DNA of 64,000 nucleotides from Mesostigma viride (GCA_009746045.1 RPFO01000175.1:3603231-3667230), one strand, 5' to 3'. Positions 51,987 to 63,219 are shown, counted from the stretch's first letter. The notes: generated by a model from the sequence alone, not told the origin. Made by a program: numbers and translations.

Positions 51987-52079
51987 TCACCACCGGACGA
52001 GCTCCTCTCGTCGTCAACGCTGCACACCGCAACCGGCAACGACCCTCCTGGCCGTTCCGCTGAGACTGGTTGTAATTTG

Positions 52080-52773
52080 AGTTAAGTTCTTAGCACACGC
52101 AATGTGAAGGATATGGTTGCAATGCAGCAATGTGTGAATATGGTTGGAAACGGAGCTTTGTTAAATCGGATAATGTTTACAGCGCTCAACACTTGAGGCT
52201 TGTACACGAGCTTGCCAAGTCAAGGCACAACACGTGAGGCGGGCTCGCAAGAGATGCCCATTTGGCACTGGCCTATTGTTTATATACTTGTGCACTGTGC
52301 TTGCTAGTCCTGAGCAGCCTAGGAGGCCTGCTCAGTAATAACACCCCGGTACAGTATTCACTACCTGTACAGCGCCCAGTCCTATACAGTAGGTCTGCCA
52401 TACAGGCACAGTGACCACAGAGTACAGTCACCACAGTGATTATTGCATCTGCACCTAGAAGTCCAGGACTAAGCCTGCGGTACCAACAGACCACAGGTTA
52501 AGGTTCCTATTTCCTGCGTACGACGTATTAATCCAATACCGTCGTAGGTACAGCACCTAATTCCTGTCAGCCCAGGAATTACTGTCGACCCCATATGTCG
52601 TCGGCAAATATTCACGTCCGACTTAGAAGAACAGCCGGCTCGCGCTCGCGCGCGACCGGGAAGTCGGAACGCCATAACTTTCTTGATACTTGTCGGAATG
52701 AACTCGTTCCGGTGCCGCTGGAATCGCAGAGATATGCCGAATCAGGATCACGCCAATGCGCTTGGCGTTAACT
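52080..52773 (-). repeat. Copia-B2 5' LTR
   Basis: About 694 bp. TATA box TATATAAA at 52286-52279. The next 10 nt (52079-52070) are the primer position, complementary to 45624-45633. Confidence 0.92.
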
Positions 52774-52778
52774 AAAAA

Positions 52779-54328
52779 TATAACCGATTTTGGAGCGAAA
52801 AAGTGGGTGCGGGAATGATCTGAGGTGGATATGGCGACCTGACAATCGTGGCCGGCGTTTTCACGTGCGTTTATCATTTCGGGCGCCCAGTAGCAAAACC
52901 GAAAGGTCGTTAGTTATGCTTAAAGGCTGTGAAATTTTCTGCGCAAGTTTTTATGTGTAGCGCTGTAGCACAGCGGCACAACACAAATGGGTCGCAGATC
53001 GCCTGCTCGCGGAGGGTCGATTTTGGCACAAACATGTTAGTGTATTAGCAATGGTGGTGCGAATCGAGCCAGGAAATTTTTGTGGACGATTTTGATTATA
53101 GTCTGGAGTTTATAAACGGAGTATTTGACATGGGAGCGCCTGGGCCGTGATATTCTTGCCCGATTTCCATTGTCGACCATGTTTTAGGGACGTTCAGGCT
53201 GGGCAGCGAGCGCACCTTGTAGGTCTTCACTTTCGGTATTTCTTGGACCTAGAACGCAGCACAAGCGTGGTTTATATCATTTTTGAACCGGTTGGCCAGC
53301 TTTGGTGCGCTCAGCTCTCGGAAAGCTGACCTCGCTGCGGATTTCAGCGACTTTTTTGCAACCATCTGAATGAGGCGACGTAAGTAGCAGGTACGTGCCG
53401 GGGTGCCCTAGATCATGAGTGTAACTGGCAACGCTGTCGTGGTGTTTTGAGTCAGTAAGCTATGCCTAAAAAGAGGGGACGCTCTCTGTGCACATAACTG
53501 TCACACATAGTTGGTTTACGTCATACAATTTTTTACGTCTCTATCTTCGTCGTCCGCTGCAGCTAAAACACACATGCGTAAGAGCAGTTTTACTCATGTG
53601 TTAGTTATAAACCATGGTCCTATGGCCTGCAGTCGTTCAGGGTGTTCTCAGACAGTATATACAATATGGTTTACGTGTTACATGCACCCTGAATTCGCTC
53701 ACAAAGCGTTGCATGTTAGCACAACGTTGCTCTGTAACTTGATTTGGCTGCATTCATGTGTTAGTTGCAATGCAAATGCAATGTTTTTTCATCGCTGGGT
53801 GGTGGCCAGCATGTCCGTGATGTCAAAGAAGGTTTGGCATATGCTTAGAGAAAGTTTACCGCAAGGGGTGGGCCATGTTCAAGCCGGGCAACCTCAGCAA
53901 CCATGCAACCGTATATTGCATTACCTGCACCATCTGTGACACCGTTAAGCACGCGTATATATAGAGGCAGCCACAGCAGGGTATGGCCTTGTTATACGCT
54001 GCCCCGTCATCCCAAGGCCTCGTAGGGTCCCCTAGCGCTTGTAAGATGCTCAAGGGACCGTGTGGATAGCATGGTCATGCGTTGACACTAATTGGTCCTA
54101 TTGGTCCTAAATTCTCATTTTGACCAAATTCGCGGTTTGAGGCCTGCCATGGGCCAGGGTCCATTCAGGCACTAAATGTAATTATTTGAACCCAGGTTTT
54201 TGTCCAAAATTCAAAAAGTGTGTTATCTGTCAGTGGTAAAAATGCCAGGGTCAAAATTTGATCTTTGCACATATATTTTTTAATTCAAACTGGTCCTAAA
54301 ATAAGGACTTTTCTTGGGAACATGGACA
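52779..54328. other. Right part of DNA-D, no gene seen
   Basis: Short frames only. Near 54100-54310 there are several TTGGTCCTA/TAGGACC-type motifs related to the hairpin at the left end. Confidence 0.6.
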
Positions 54329-54332
54329 CTAG

Positions 54333-54573
54333 GCTGCTCAGGACTAGCAAGCACAGTGCACAAGTATATAAAGAATAGGCCAGTGCCAATTGGGCATCTC
54401 TTGCGAGCCCGCCTCATGTGTGTTGCCTTGACTTGGCAAACTCGTGTACAAGCCTCAAGTGTGTGAGCGCTGTAACATTATCCAATTTTAACAAAGCTCC
54501 GTTTCCAACCATATTCACACATTGCTGCATTGCAACCATATCCTTCACATTGCGTTTGCTAAGAACGTTAACT
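54333..54573 (+). repeat. Copia-B1 3' LTR, part 2
   Basis: The remaining 241 bp, after the second CTAG (54329-54332). 455 + 241 = 696, equal to the 5' LTR. Followed by GGTTC. Confidence 0.92.
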
Positions 54574-54578
54574 GGTTC

Positions 54579-55235
54579 GGTGTGACTTGCTTTAATGCCG
54601 TTCCTGCCAGAATCAGCCCTTTAAAAGAAATTTAGTCTAGTTACCCTGGAGCTTCACAGTTAATAAACGTGTTTTCCCTTTTTCAATGCATCGGTCATAT
54701 GCAATGTCGTGGTTTCTTGGTCTTGCACATCTCAATAATGGCGGTGCTAGGCTTTCACTTGGGTCACCCTTTCAATGTTTTGTACCAGTCAGAAGTATCT
54801 TTTTTTATGCCGAGCATGATGTTGTTTGCTATGCCTTTGGTCTGGTTAGGTGTACATGTGCACATGCTGCAGCCCAGCGTTTCTAATCATGGTCCTGTTT
54901 AATGCTGTATTTCCCCCTTCCTGGTTTATGCGTGCAGGTAAATGTGCAACGAAGCACAGTTTGGCAGAGTAAATGAAGAACCAAATGATCTACAAGATCT
55001 GCCAAACGATGAAGAAACAATCCTCTTTTTGTTGTGATTTATTTTTTGCCTATGAATAAAAGATTTTTTAAAGAATATTTATCAATGTAATAAATGCACT
55101 GATTGTGAGTCATGCCCCTGTTGTACATAATCATCTTGCATTGTTGTATTTCTGACGGTCCCTGATAACACCATTTTTTTGTCCCAGAATGGCTGGAGAA
55201 TTCGCCTGTGCATGTTTTTGATTTTCTTGAGATTC
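54579..55235. other. Flank of Copia-B1, no gene seen
   Basis: AT-rich, with AATAAA-type motifs (54663, 55055). Might be the 3' UTR of an old gene; not supported further. Confidence 0.4.
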
Positions 55236-55239
55236 TACT

Positions 55240-55548
55240 CGTTTTTTTGTCCTGAGATTGTCCTGAGATTTTGTCCTGAGATTGTCCTGAGATTTTCACT
55301 ACAAAGTCAAAATCTCAAGACCTGAGTTTTTCGGTTGAAAATCTTGAGATTTTTTTCACCAGAAATCTCAGGACCCGAGGTGTGCACTTACCAGATTTTG
55401 TCAAGACGAAATATCAAGATCAATCTCAGGACAATCTCAGGAAAACTCAAGATCAATCTCAAGACATTCTCAAGACATTCTCAAGACATCTCAGGATTTC
55501 TCAAGATTAATAAAAAAAAACTCAGGACAATCTCAAGAAATCTCAGAG
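55240..55548. repeat. Array of CTCAAGA/CTCAGGA short repeats in two orientations
   Basis: More than 20 occurrences of TCTCA(A/G)GA or its complement. Up to about 55345 they read TCCTGAGAT or CTTGAGAT; beyond that ATCTCAGGA or CTCAAGAC, so the block can fold on itself. Confidence 0.8.
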
Positions 55549-56796
55549 CGAATTTCCGCCGACTTCCTAGTGGAGGCCGTCGGCTGCTCTCCAGGCTCTG
55601 CTTCCGCCTCACGCTCTTGCGCAGTCAGCGCCACCGGTGTTCCCACTCGGGGAACTGCTCGGACCTCCTCTGCGTTATAAGGACCAAGCACTCGGCTCAC
55701 CGGCCTACCGTCTGCCGACAGCTCCACCGGCACTCTGGGCGCGCTGCCCCGGCGATACCACTCAAGGTTTCTGACCCACCGGCTACCACCACCCCGTCGG
55801 TCGTTGCGTGACCCCCGACCTATCTCAGCAAAATCGTGCTCCGGCTCAAAGGGAATGTGCAACTCTGCCCTGCGTCGAGCGGAGTACCCCTCTTGCGTAC
55901 CGTCGCCTTCGTCGATTCGCTGCGACGACCTGGCGATGATGCCTGCTGGTCGGTCCACAAACTGGTCGTGGAACTCCTCGGCGGTCACCTCGCGACCTGT
56001 GATGACGGTCACGGTTGGCCCCGTTGCCCCCGGCGCCCTATATGCACTCTGGGCGTGTCCATGCAACGTGGACCAGATAGATGCCCGGCGGTCGGGTGGT
56101 GATAACCCAATGGTCGGCGTGCCCCCGCGCCTCCTGGATCAATATATTGACCAAGTGCTCGCAGGTTTGAGCAACGACCTCCGCGGATCCCCACGGGTTG
56201 TCTTCCTCGCGCGTCTGCGCGTCCCGTATAATGTGCGACGCGTCCGTGCCTTCCCCCAAAGAGCTCGTAGCCACCCAGTGATTATACAATCTGGCACCAC
56301 CTAAACAGATGGCCGTCAGCTGACTCAGCGTTTCCCTCGCCAAGTCCAGCGCTTGAATTGTTACGTGACCGCCCTGGTACGCGACTTCCAAACTGTAAAT
56401 CAAAGAAGCAATCTCGTCCCGTATACCTACGAGACGCTCCGTGGCCACTCTGCCTGTTTCGCCTGGCGACGTCGTCGCCCTTATCCTCATTACCACCGGG
56501 TCGTTTGCAGACGGCCCAGCTGCGTTGCCGAACACAGCCACCCACCCGCCCTCAGCAAGGCCCCGCGCAACGTACGCCGCTTGCACGAAGGTAGATGCGT
56601 TGGACTGATGGGTATAAGGATAAAAAAAGCTCTCGCGCGCCGGCGGCACCGTCGTATCTTGGCGGCTGGGAGAAGATGACTCAGGCGTGTTTGCCCGAGC
56701 TTCGGCCGACATGAAAACTTGCACAGGAAATGCAATAATACGAGTTAACCCTTGGATGGTGTCTAACTCGTTCCTAAAAGTAGTTACCAGTTGCAC
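55533..56796 (-). pseudogene. Unknown ORF, about 420 codons with one frameshift
   Basis: Two overlapping frames (56796-56038 and 56066-55533) read as one protein. The first ATG gives MSAEARANTPESSS at about 56712. Residues with regular hydrophobic spacing (TERLVGIRDEIASLIYSLEVAYQGG) look helical. The C-terminal part is Arg/Glu/Pro rich. No domain recognised. Size and composition resemble the Copia-B ORF0, so it may be the equivalent gene of a related decayed element, but no LTR or gag is visible beside it. Confidence 0.45.
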
Positions 56797-56821
56797 TTTG
56801 CACTATAAAGTCCACAAACCA

Positions 56822-59800
56822 ACCTAATAACAATTTTACTATCCATATTGGGACCAAAGCACACACATATATTGAGTTACATGGGGGTCATGTTGGTGGT
56901 CATGTTGCAATGTCCTATGGGTACATTTTAAGGACCCCCCCCAGGGGGATCCGCTGGGTGCGAGACATGATACACATAAAATGCATTTTATGTGGTTTAA
57001 ACAACTTTATTGGACCTGGCCTTGGAAAGGCAGTTAAATTGGTAGCCATGCATGGCTTCTGAACACTCACATCACTGGTTGTCCCAGGGACCCAGCTGTA
57101 CTATCTAAAAATAGCTGGAAGATGACAAGCTAAAAATGAGTGGCAGCTGTGCACCAGGGTACCCCCCTGTACTGTAACCGTTAATTAGTCCCTGCAAACT
57201 TGGTCTGAACATAGTGATGTCCGGTATCAGGGTGTACTACACATCTAGCTCTAGCAGCAGACCTAAAAATATCACGGAAATATCTACTGGCATTCGCGCC
57301 AGCTCGGTTCTAAAACTGGTCACTATTTGTAGTTACGAGTAAAACTGGTAACTAGAAATAGGTACCAGTACCATCCAAGGGTTAAGAACAAAGCCCAGAG
57401 CGTGAGCTCCTGGTCTTTCACGCACAACGGGATGAGCCAAAGTTGCAGGCAGCAACCTTTTAACCCGTGCACCAAGTCACGACCACGGTGGTCACTTCCA
57501 CGTCCAATGTGGGCGCCCACGGTTCGTGCTTGCCAAGATAGCTGGTCATCCCCCATGACCAAGCTATATCCTTTGCGTTGTTCCTCGTTCCCATCGGCGT
57601 GACGAGGCACGTGCAGGCATACAGACAAATCCCTAACGTCCACTGGCATCAGTGCAGAGCCAGGACGAGCTGGATTTGCCTAGGCACCTGCAACCTAGGA
57701 AGTACAGGACCTGTCACAAGCCTGCAAGGCCTAGTATCCTTGCAGTCCTGTGCCAGCTCCAGTACCCCACCAGTCACAGGCTGCTGCTCCTCCTGCATGG
57801 TCTACGTGGACCACAGTCACGTGATAGTCAGGCTAAGCCTGTGCAGGCACGGCCTGCCACGTGTCCTGTCCACTATACCAGAGGACTGCACCCTAGTCGG
57901 CCACGGACGGCTAGGACTTCGGGACCTCATATCTCGTCCCTTGTCTGTTTCAGGCGCGGTCAGCACAGTTAGTAAATGGGAATGACCGACTATGTACAAT
58001 GCTTGAGAACACGGTGTGCTGAGAGCAATGAATTGCTTGGTTCATTAGAAAATAGGTTTACCCTTTATCAACGTTCCTCTCACTGGCTGCGCCGCCAGTG
58101 ACCGTTGGGTGCAGACCGTTGGCCCGAGGCCGCACGATGACAGGTCGCAGTCTAGTCACTGCATCGTGTGATCACAGATCAATGCACGCTGCAGTACGGT
58201 CCCTATCTAGGATACTCTAGTACCGTCCAATGACAGGACACTACGTATACTGGGTACTGACATCTGTCACGTACCCCAGTACCCAAAGTACCTATCTAGG
58301 GAAACGTATGCGACTCGACTAGCATTCCTATCTGCATAGCCCACGTGGTATTTATATTCACATACCCACGTAGGTTTACAAGGCTTATTCATACGTTGTA
58401 TTCACAATGCCTTTGAGACTTAGTCTACAGCAAAGCATGGAGACTAACTCCAGTATTGTTTTATTATTTATTTCCCATGGTCGGCCGATGCCATCCAAAT
58501 GGATGGTACCCGACGTAACGTAACTGTAACGCGTAAATCCGTGACCTCCGACGTAAGTGACGTAACGTAAATGTTGCCGATGGACGGGGGCAGACCCGAC
58601 ACGAATGAAAATGCCAAGGTTGGCCAGGTAATTGCACCATAGCCCAGTAAATACCTCGTGCATTTTATTGGTGGTCACGTGACATTTGCTAACATTTCTT
58701 ACCGTTGAGCGCGCGCATAGCGAGATATGGCTGTCAACGCGCCATTTTGGTGGAAATTTCGGGTTCCGCTGCTTGAAATGGGTGAGATGATGAACCCTGA
58801 ACGACGATGCATTATTTTGGTACGTCAAGAATGATCAGATTCAAGGAATTGGGAAAATACGCAGTGGTTATTACCTGTGTCTTGGTCGTCACCATCAGAC
58901 GAGACGTCCCCTTTGGTATCGCCGGTTTCTTTTTGGTTTCTTGGTAGCTTCCGTCTGCCTGGGCCTTCCAATGTTTTGCGAAAGTCCGCGGCACCATTTG
59001 CTGGGAATGTGGACGCGGTAGACGTCATCTTTGCATAGATGAACAACATGGTAACGATGACGGAAGGATGGATAGAGCAGCTGTGGCCGCCTCTGCCACT
59101 AGCATTAGTATCCGTGACGTATGAGCATGTCGGCCAGCGGAACCCGGCCAGGTCATAATCAAGGCAATGCGTTTTCGTGTTGTTTGTATGGAAACTCGTA
59201 CGTTCATGCATGTCTTATGGTGGATGCATTAGTGGTAATTGCAACAGCCTTCCATGCCTGCTCAAGTAGGGGTGTTAGCCATTATGTTGTACCATTTGTG
59301 GCATTTCTTTGGGGGATACCGTTCAGTGAGTGCAAGGTGGCGTCATATTTGTATTCCAGCATGTTTGGCAGTCTATTGTGGTCAATTATATTGCTTCATT
59401 GTATGGCATGGCATAGTTGGCTGTTTGCGCGCGCGTAAGCCACACGTGTACACGCGTGCATTATACATGTCAAATGGGGTATCCGGGTGGTTTGACCAAA
59501 GGAAAGGACCATTGGACTATCCAACTAAATTGTCCAATGTTGGTATTGAGGTTTCTGACCCCCCCCTGAGAAAAATGGGGGGGTATACTTTTTCTTGCAC
59601 GGAAACGATCGTCTTTTGGCCAACTTTGGCTGAAGCTATCATCCAAATGCCTTGATAAACCAGTGATATTATTGCATATTCTGAAAGCCCTTGAAGTGTA
59701 GATGTTCCTAGCACCTGGGTTGAGGGTATTTGGAGTTGTGGTCTAGGAGTTATGATTTTTTTCATTTTGGGGGGTCAAAAAAGCAAAAAAAGTTGTGGCC

Positions 59801-59860
59801 GACTATGGGTTAATGCAGGTCTGCACCCCCAACATTATTGTTATTGTTTTTAAGTTGATT
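56822..59860. other. Uncharacterised 3 kb, only doubtful frames
   Basis: Minus-strand frames of about 100-147 codons (57323-57649, 58385-58828, 58825-59211) show no recognisable domain. The one at 59031-58875 (MTSTASTFPANGAADF...) ends at CAG|GTAATA, a possible splice donor, so it could be a first exon. No gene model can be supported. Confidence 0.35.
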
Positions 59861-60017
59861 AGGGGTAAGGTAATCCACCCGGCTAAGGGCCACCTTAATT
59901 GCAAAACTCCTGGCATTCGCAGGACTGGGCAGTTTGTCATTCTGAGCACGGATTTGGAAGCAGCGACATCGACTTCGCATGGTAAAATTCTTGTTGGGAC
60001 CGTTTTGGCACCTTTTG

Positions 60018-60040
60018 GGGGGGTGGGGGGGGGGGGCGGG
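60018..60040. repeat. Poly-G run
   Basis: Interrupted run of about 20 G before the inner inverted motif. Confidence 0.9.
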
Positions 60041-60262
60041 GAGGCAAAGTCGGTTTAAGGGCCACCCCTGTTTTTTAGCAGGAAAAAGCAGGGGAAAGCG
60101 GGGAAAGGCCTTGGTTACATGGCTAGCGGTTTATTAAATTATTCTGCTCAGCATGCAGCGCCTAACACATGGTGGGCTTCCAGTTTGCTAGCTGCTTCCA
60201 TTGACGGCTGAGAACCCTGAACTGAAGACGCAGAATAGCTGAGTGACAGACTTCGCGAGGGG

Positions 60263-60548
60263 ATGGCAGAAGACACGTCCGGGCATCCAGCATTCTCCCA
60301 GAGGATGCTGGATGCTGGCTTAGTTGACTATAGGCACTTTAAAGCCCTCGTCATCGTCACAATGAAAGACGCCGAGGGCAACGCTCCCAAGGCAACCGAC
60401 TGTAGAATTGTATCACCGGCGGGTTCCTTCTCGAGGTTGTTCCAGAGGAGAAATTGCGGGAATGCAGCTGGAACGACTATCAAAAACTGTTTAAGAAAGA
60501 GCACGCTACCATCGATGCTTGGAAGCAGCTGCGACAGCTGGCCACCTG
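60263..60548 (+). pseudogene. Unknown gene fragment with poly(A) signal
   Basis: A frame from ATG 60263 (MAEDTSGHPAFSQRMLDAGLVDYRHFKALVIVTM) and, after a frame change or splice site near 60410 (CTGTAG|AATTG), a frame reading GGFLLEVVPEEKLRECSWNDYQ ending in KQLRQLAT and a stop at 60548. AATAAAG follows 20 nt later. The charged, ordered C-terminus looks genuinely coding. No family recognised. Confidence 0.4.
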
Positions 60549-60776
60549 AATTGTGTTCAAGTTTTCAATAAAGTCTTTGCATGGTTGTGTGATTGATGAG
60601 CCGTGATTTGCCATGAAGTAGTCTAACTTATTATGGCACATCAAGCGACCACATAGGGCCACCTGAATCGTGTTCAAGTTTTCAATAAAGTCTTGGCATG
60701 GTTGTGTGATTGATGAGCCGTGATTTGCCGTGAACTAGTCTAACTTAGTATGGCACATCAAGCGACCACATAGGGC
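60541..60776. repeat. 117-bp tandem duplication carrying a poly(A) signal
   Basis: Two copies of GCCACCTGAAT(T/C)GTGTTCAAG...CAATAAAGTCTT... (from 60541 and 60658), about 95% identical. The AATAAAG signal is duplicated. Confidence 0.85.
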
Positions 60777-60973
60777 CACCCTGAATTGTGCCAAGGTGTG
60801 TGGGTGTGTCAAAAGTGTTCGATTGTTGTGTTACTTGCCATATCAAGCAACAACATGGAATCATAGATCCATTAAGACATATGAAGTGAGATCGACAACT
60901 ATTCTATTGTAGTTGTGAAACAACTAATTTAGTTAGACATTAGTTACTTCCATGGTCGTGGTCGTGTGCGTGG

Positions 60974-61184
60974 TCGTGTGCGTGTGCGTGTGCGTGTGCG
61001 TGTGCGTGTGCGTGTGCGTGTGCGTGTGCGTGTGCGTGTGCGTGTGCGTGTGCGTGTGCGTGTGCGTGTGCGTGTGCGTGTGCGTGTGCGTGTGCGTGTG
61101 CGTGTGCTTGTGCGTGTGCGTGTGCGTGTGCGTGTGCGTGTGCGTGTGCGTGTGCGTGTGCGTGTGCGTGTGCGTGTGCGTGTG
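60974..61184. repeat. (CGTGTG)n hexanucleotide microsatellite
   Basis: About 35 perfect units, with a single variant (CTTGTG) near 61106. Confidence 0.98.
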
Positions 61185-61923
61185 AGCAGGATTGAGTGTG
61201 GGCAAGGGCAAGTGCAAGGGAAAAGTATCTAGAACCTTGATGTCTAATCACTGCAAGAAAATGTCCTCAAATGAGGACATTTTAAAGATGGATACCATTT
61301 GTAATAACTCACACACGTCAACACATCCATGGGTACGGTATGGCACCATTAACTTTTATGATATGCTCAAGAGTTGAAATGCTTTACATCCATGAAATAT
61401 GCTCATTGTATAATTGTTTACGATTTATGAATGTAGGGGGGTCGTTATGCACAAGTGACCAAAAAGCACTCTGACAAGTCATGTTCAATGTGCCAAGAAA
61501 GAAGGCATGGCCAGGTCATGGCTGGTCCTGAAAATGCACTGAGGGTGCCCACAACATGTCTACGTTACACCCTCGCTTTCCTAGACCCTGCAGCCTGCCA
61601 GGGGGGGGGGGCACAAAATGTAACTGGCAGCCAGGGACGATGGTGCAGGCCAAATAGCAGGTGTAAAGCTAGCTCAGTCCAAAGAGTGAAACAAGAAGCA
61701 AATATTTGCGTAGGCCACTTGAGGTTAGGTCCAAGATTGTCATTAGAGGCTTGGCTGCCACCACGGTGCTAAACCATGATGCTGAAGCCTCGCATGACAT
61801 ATGAAACATATTCTGAAAAGAGGCACGTATTGTAACACAATAACAATGTAAACATGACGAGCTCAAGTTTCCAAGCCAGTCTTCATCACTTGGACAAGAG
61901 TTAAAGCGTTAGAAACATATGGG

Positions 61924-62524
61924 CATCTAGTCGCTCTACACGTAAGCCAGCCATAATTTCAATGCACAAGGATACACATTTCCATCACCATTCATCTTCA
62001 TCATCCTGAACGACTCGAACACGCGGACAAGATAACGGCAGGCTCGAGCTGCCATGGTCTGGATTCTCCCGATTTCTGGCCTGCGCTGGTTGTCTCCTTG
62101 ATATGGGCAACATCCCAGCAAGCCTTGAAAAGCTTCAGGCAGTATATGTGTTAAATCTACCACATTGCAATTAAACACAGCGACTGCTACTTGCTGCTGT
62201 TTTGACATCGCAAGACCGTTTACCTTTTCAGTGACGCAACGGGAAAAGAAAGCACTGTCCAGCAAACTTCCGTAATTCCGCTTTGTCGCCGTTTACCGAA
62301 ACAGCGATAACATTTTTGTCGCGAGGGTTTTCTAACTCCAACTCGGACCAGCCAGCAGCAACCTCTATTGGCACCCGTGATCATTACTATCATAATACGC
62401 CGTCTAGGTCATCTAGTCGCTCTACATGCAAGCCACGAACACGCGGACAAGATAACGGCAGGCTCGAGCTACCATGGTCCGGATTCTCCCGATTTCTGAC
62501 CTGCGCTGGTTGTCTCCTTGATAA
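61924..62524. repeat. Diverged segmental duplication
   Basis: About 87 bp at 62022-62108 recurs at 62436-62522 with four differences. The preceding TCTAGTCGCTCTACA segments (61926, 62408) are also shared, but about 70 bp between them is missing from the second copy. Minus-strand translations share GDNQRR.EIGRI.TM.ARACRYLVRVF, so a coding ancestor is possible. Confidence 0.75.
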
Positions 62525-62850
62525 TACGCCAACCCCTTCAGGGTGACATCCGTTGTCACGACTCGACGGCTTATGGTCGTCATAGGGAATGAACGCCGGT
62601 TCATATGGAACAGTGAACAAGCTGCTTGTCGTCTGTCGAGCTCTATGCGGAGCACGTAACCTTGTGCAACGATCGTTGCTCAATCCATACGATGCAAGTA
62701 CCGACTGGATACATACGAAGCAACGACCGACAACAGGCAGCTGGAATTACGGCATGGCCTGGAGGCAACCGCTGGCCCTTCCCTTGCAGCTACGCCGCCA
62801 TGCACCTGTTGTTAAATATTCTGGTCATTTCAAACCAAATTGCGCAAAAT

Positions 62851-62873
62851 GCTGGGGGGGGGGGGGGGGGGGG
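62851..62873. repeat. Poly-G run of about 22
   Basis: Uninterrupted G run following AAAATGCT. Confidence 0.95.
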
Positions 62874-62939
62874 TCCAGGGGTGGCCCTTAGCGGGTGTGG
62901 CCCTTAGCCGGGTGGATTACCTTACAAAAGAGACATGGC

Positions 62940-63060
62940 TGGTTGAGCCAGGTTGGTTACAGCTGGCTGTTCTGGCCAGGTGTTAAATTGCACATTAAAT
63001 AAGGTGTACACAGCTCAGTGGCTGGTTTGGCCAGTTATTGGAGCACACATTAAGTAAGTG
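62940..63060. repeat. Degenerate duplication, about 65 bp
   Basis: Two related units sharing GGCTG.T.TGGCCAG and CACATTAA.TAAG.TGTA.AC, just downstream of the copia fragment. Confidence 0.6.
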
Positions 63061-63219
63061 TATACAAGGCCTGTGTCCTCAAGCTGCAAATGGATACAAA
63101 TCTGACCTAGCCAGCACTCACACCCCACAGCAAATGTGTTGAATTTTATGGCGCCCAGCAGCTATCGCTGTGGTAAGGGGGTGTGGTGGTTGTGTACTGA
63201 GCTATGGCCAGTCATTTAT

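Larger units (their letters stand above)
44754..52773 (-). mobile_element. Copia-B2: second copy of the Copia-B family, inverted
   Basis: LTRs 44754-45451 and 52080-52773 (AGTTAA...TTAACT) with the duplication AAAAA (44749-44753, 52774-52778). Contains ORF0, gag and pol in the same order as Copia-B1, without nested insertions. ORF0 and gag each carry frameshifts; pol is open. It lies tail-to-tail with Copia-B1. Confidence 0.93.
44535..54328. mobile_element. DNA-D: non-autonomous DNA transposon-like insertion
   Basis: Interrupts the Copia-B1 3' LTR with a CTAG target duplication (44531-44534, 54329-54332). Ends read TGTTAAGCC... and, inverted, TGTCCATG..., with the imperfect inverted segments GTCCTTAATTTAGGAC and GTCCTTATTTTAGGAC close inside. 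Excluding Copia-B2 it is about 1.77 kb and encodes nothing recognisable. TG ends with 4-bp duplications recall Ginger-type integrase-related transposons, but that is only a suggestion. Confidence 0.65.
29596..54573 (+). mobile_element. Copia-B1: copia-like element carrying three insertions
   Basis: The 5' LTR (29596-30291, 696 bp) and the split 3' LTR (44080-44534 plus 54333-54573, again 696 bp) begin AGTTAACGCC and end CGTTAACT. The target duplication is GGTTC (29591-29595, 54574-54578). The internal order is ORF0, gag, integrase, protease, RT, RNase H. Inserted into it are TRG (gag/pol junction), Copia-A2 (3' UTR) and DNA-D with Copia-B2 (3' LTR). Its own sequence sums to about 8 kb. Confidence 0.93.
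59865..62925. mobile_element. Possible TIR element: 29-bp inverted ends
   Basis: GTAAGGTAATCCACCCGGCTAAGGGCCAC at 59865-59893 is exactly inverted at 62897-62925; a second inverted pair AGGGCCACCCCTG / CAGGGGTGGCCCT lies at 60059-60071 and 62874-62886, each next to a poly-G run. No target duplication and no transposase frame was seen. Confidence 0.45.

Noticed and set aside
57323..57999. Overlapping frames on both strands
   Set aside because: About 100 codons each, no domain, no repeat partner and no signals; cannot be supported as genes.
60933..61251. Long frames of alternating His-Thr, Ala-His, Val-Cys or Val-Arg
   Set aside because: They are all translations of the CGTGTG microsatellite and have no coding support.
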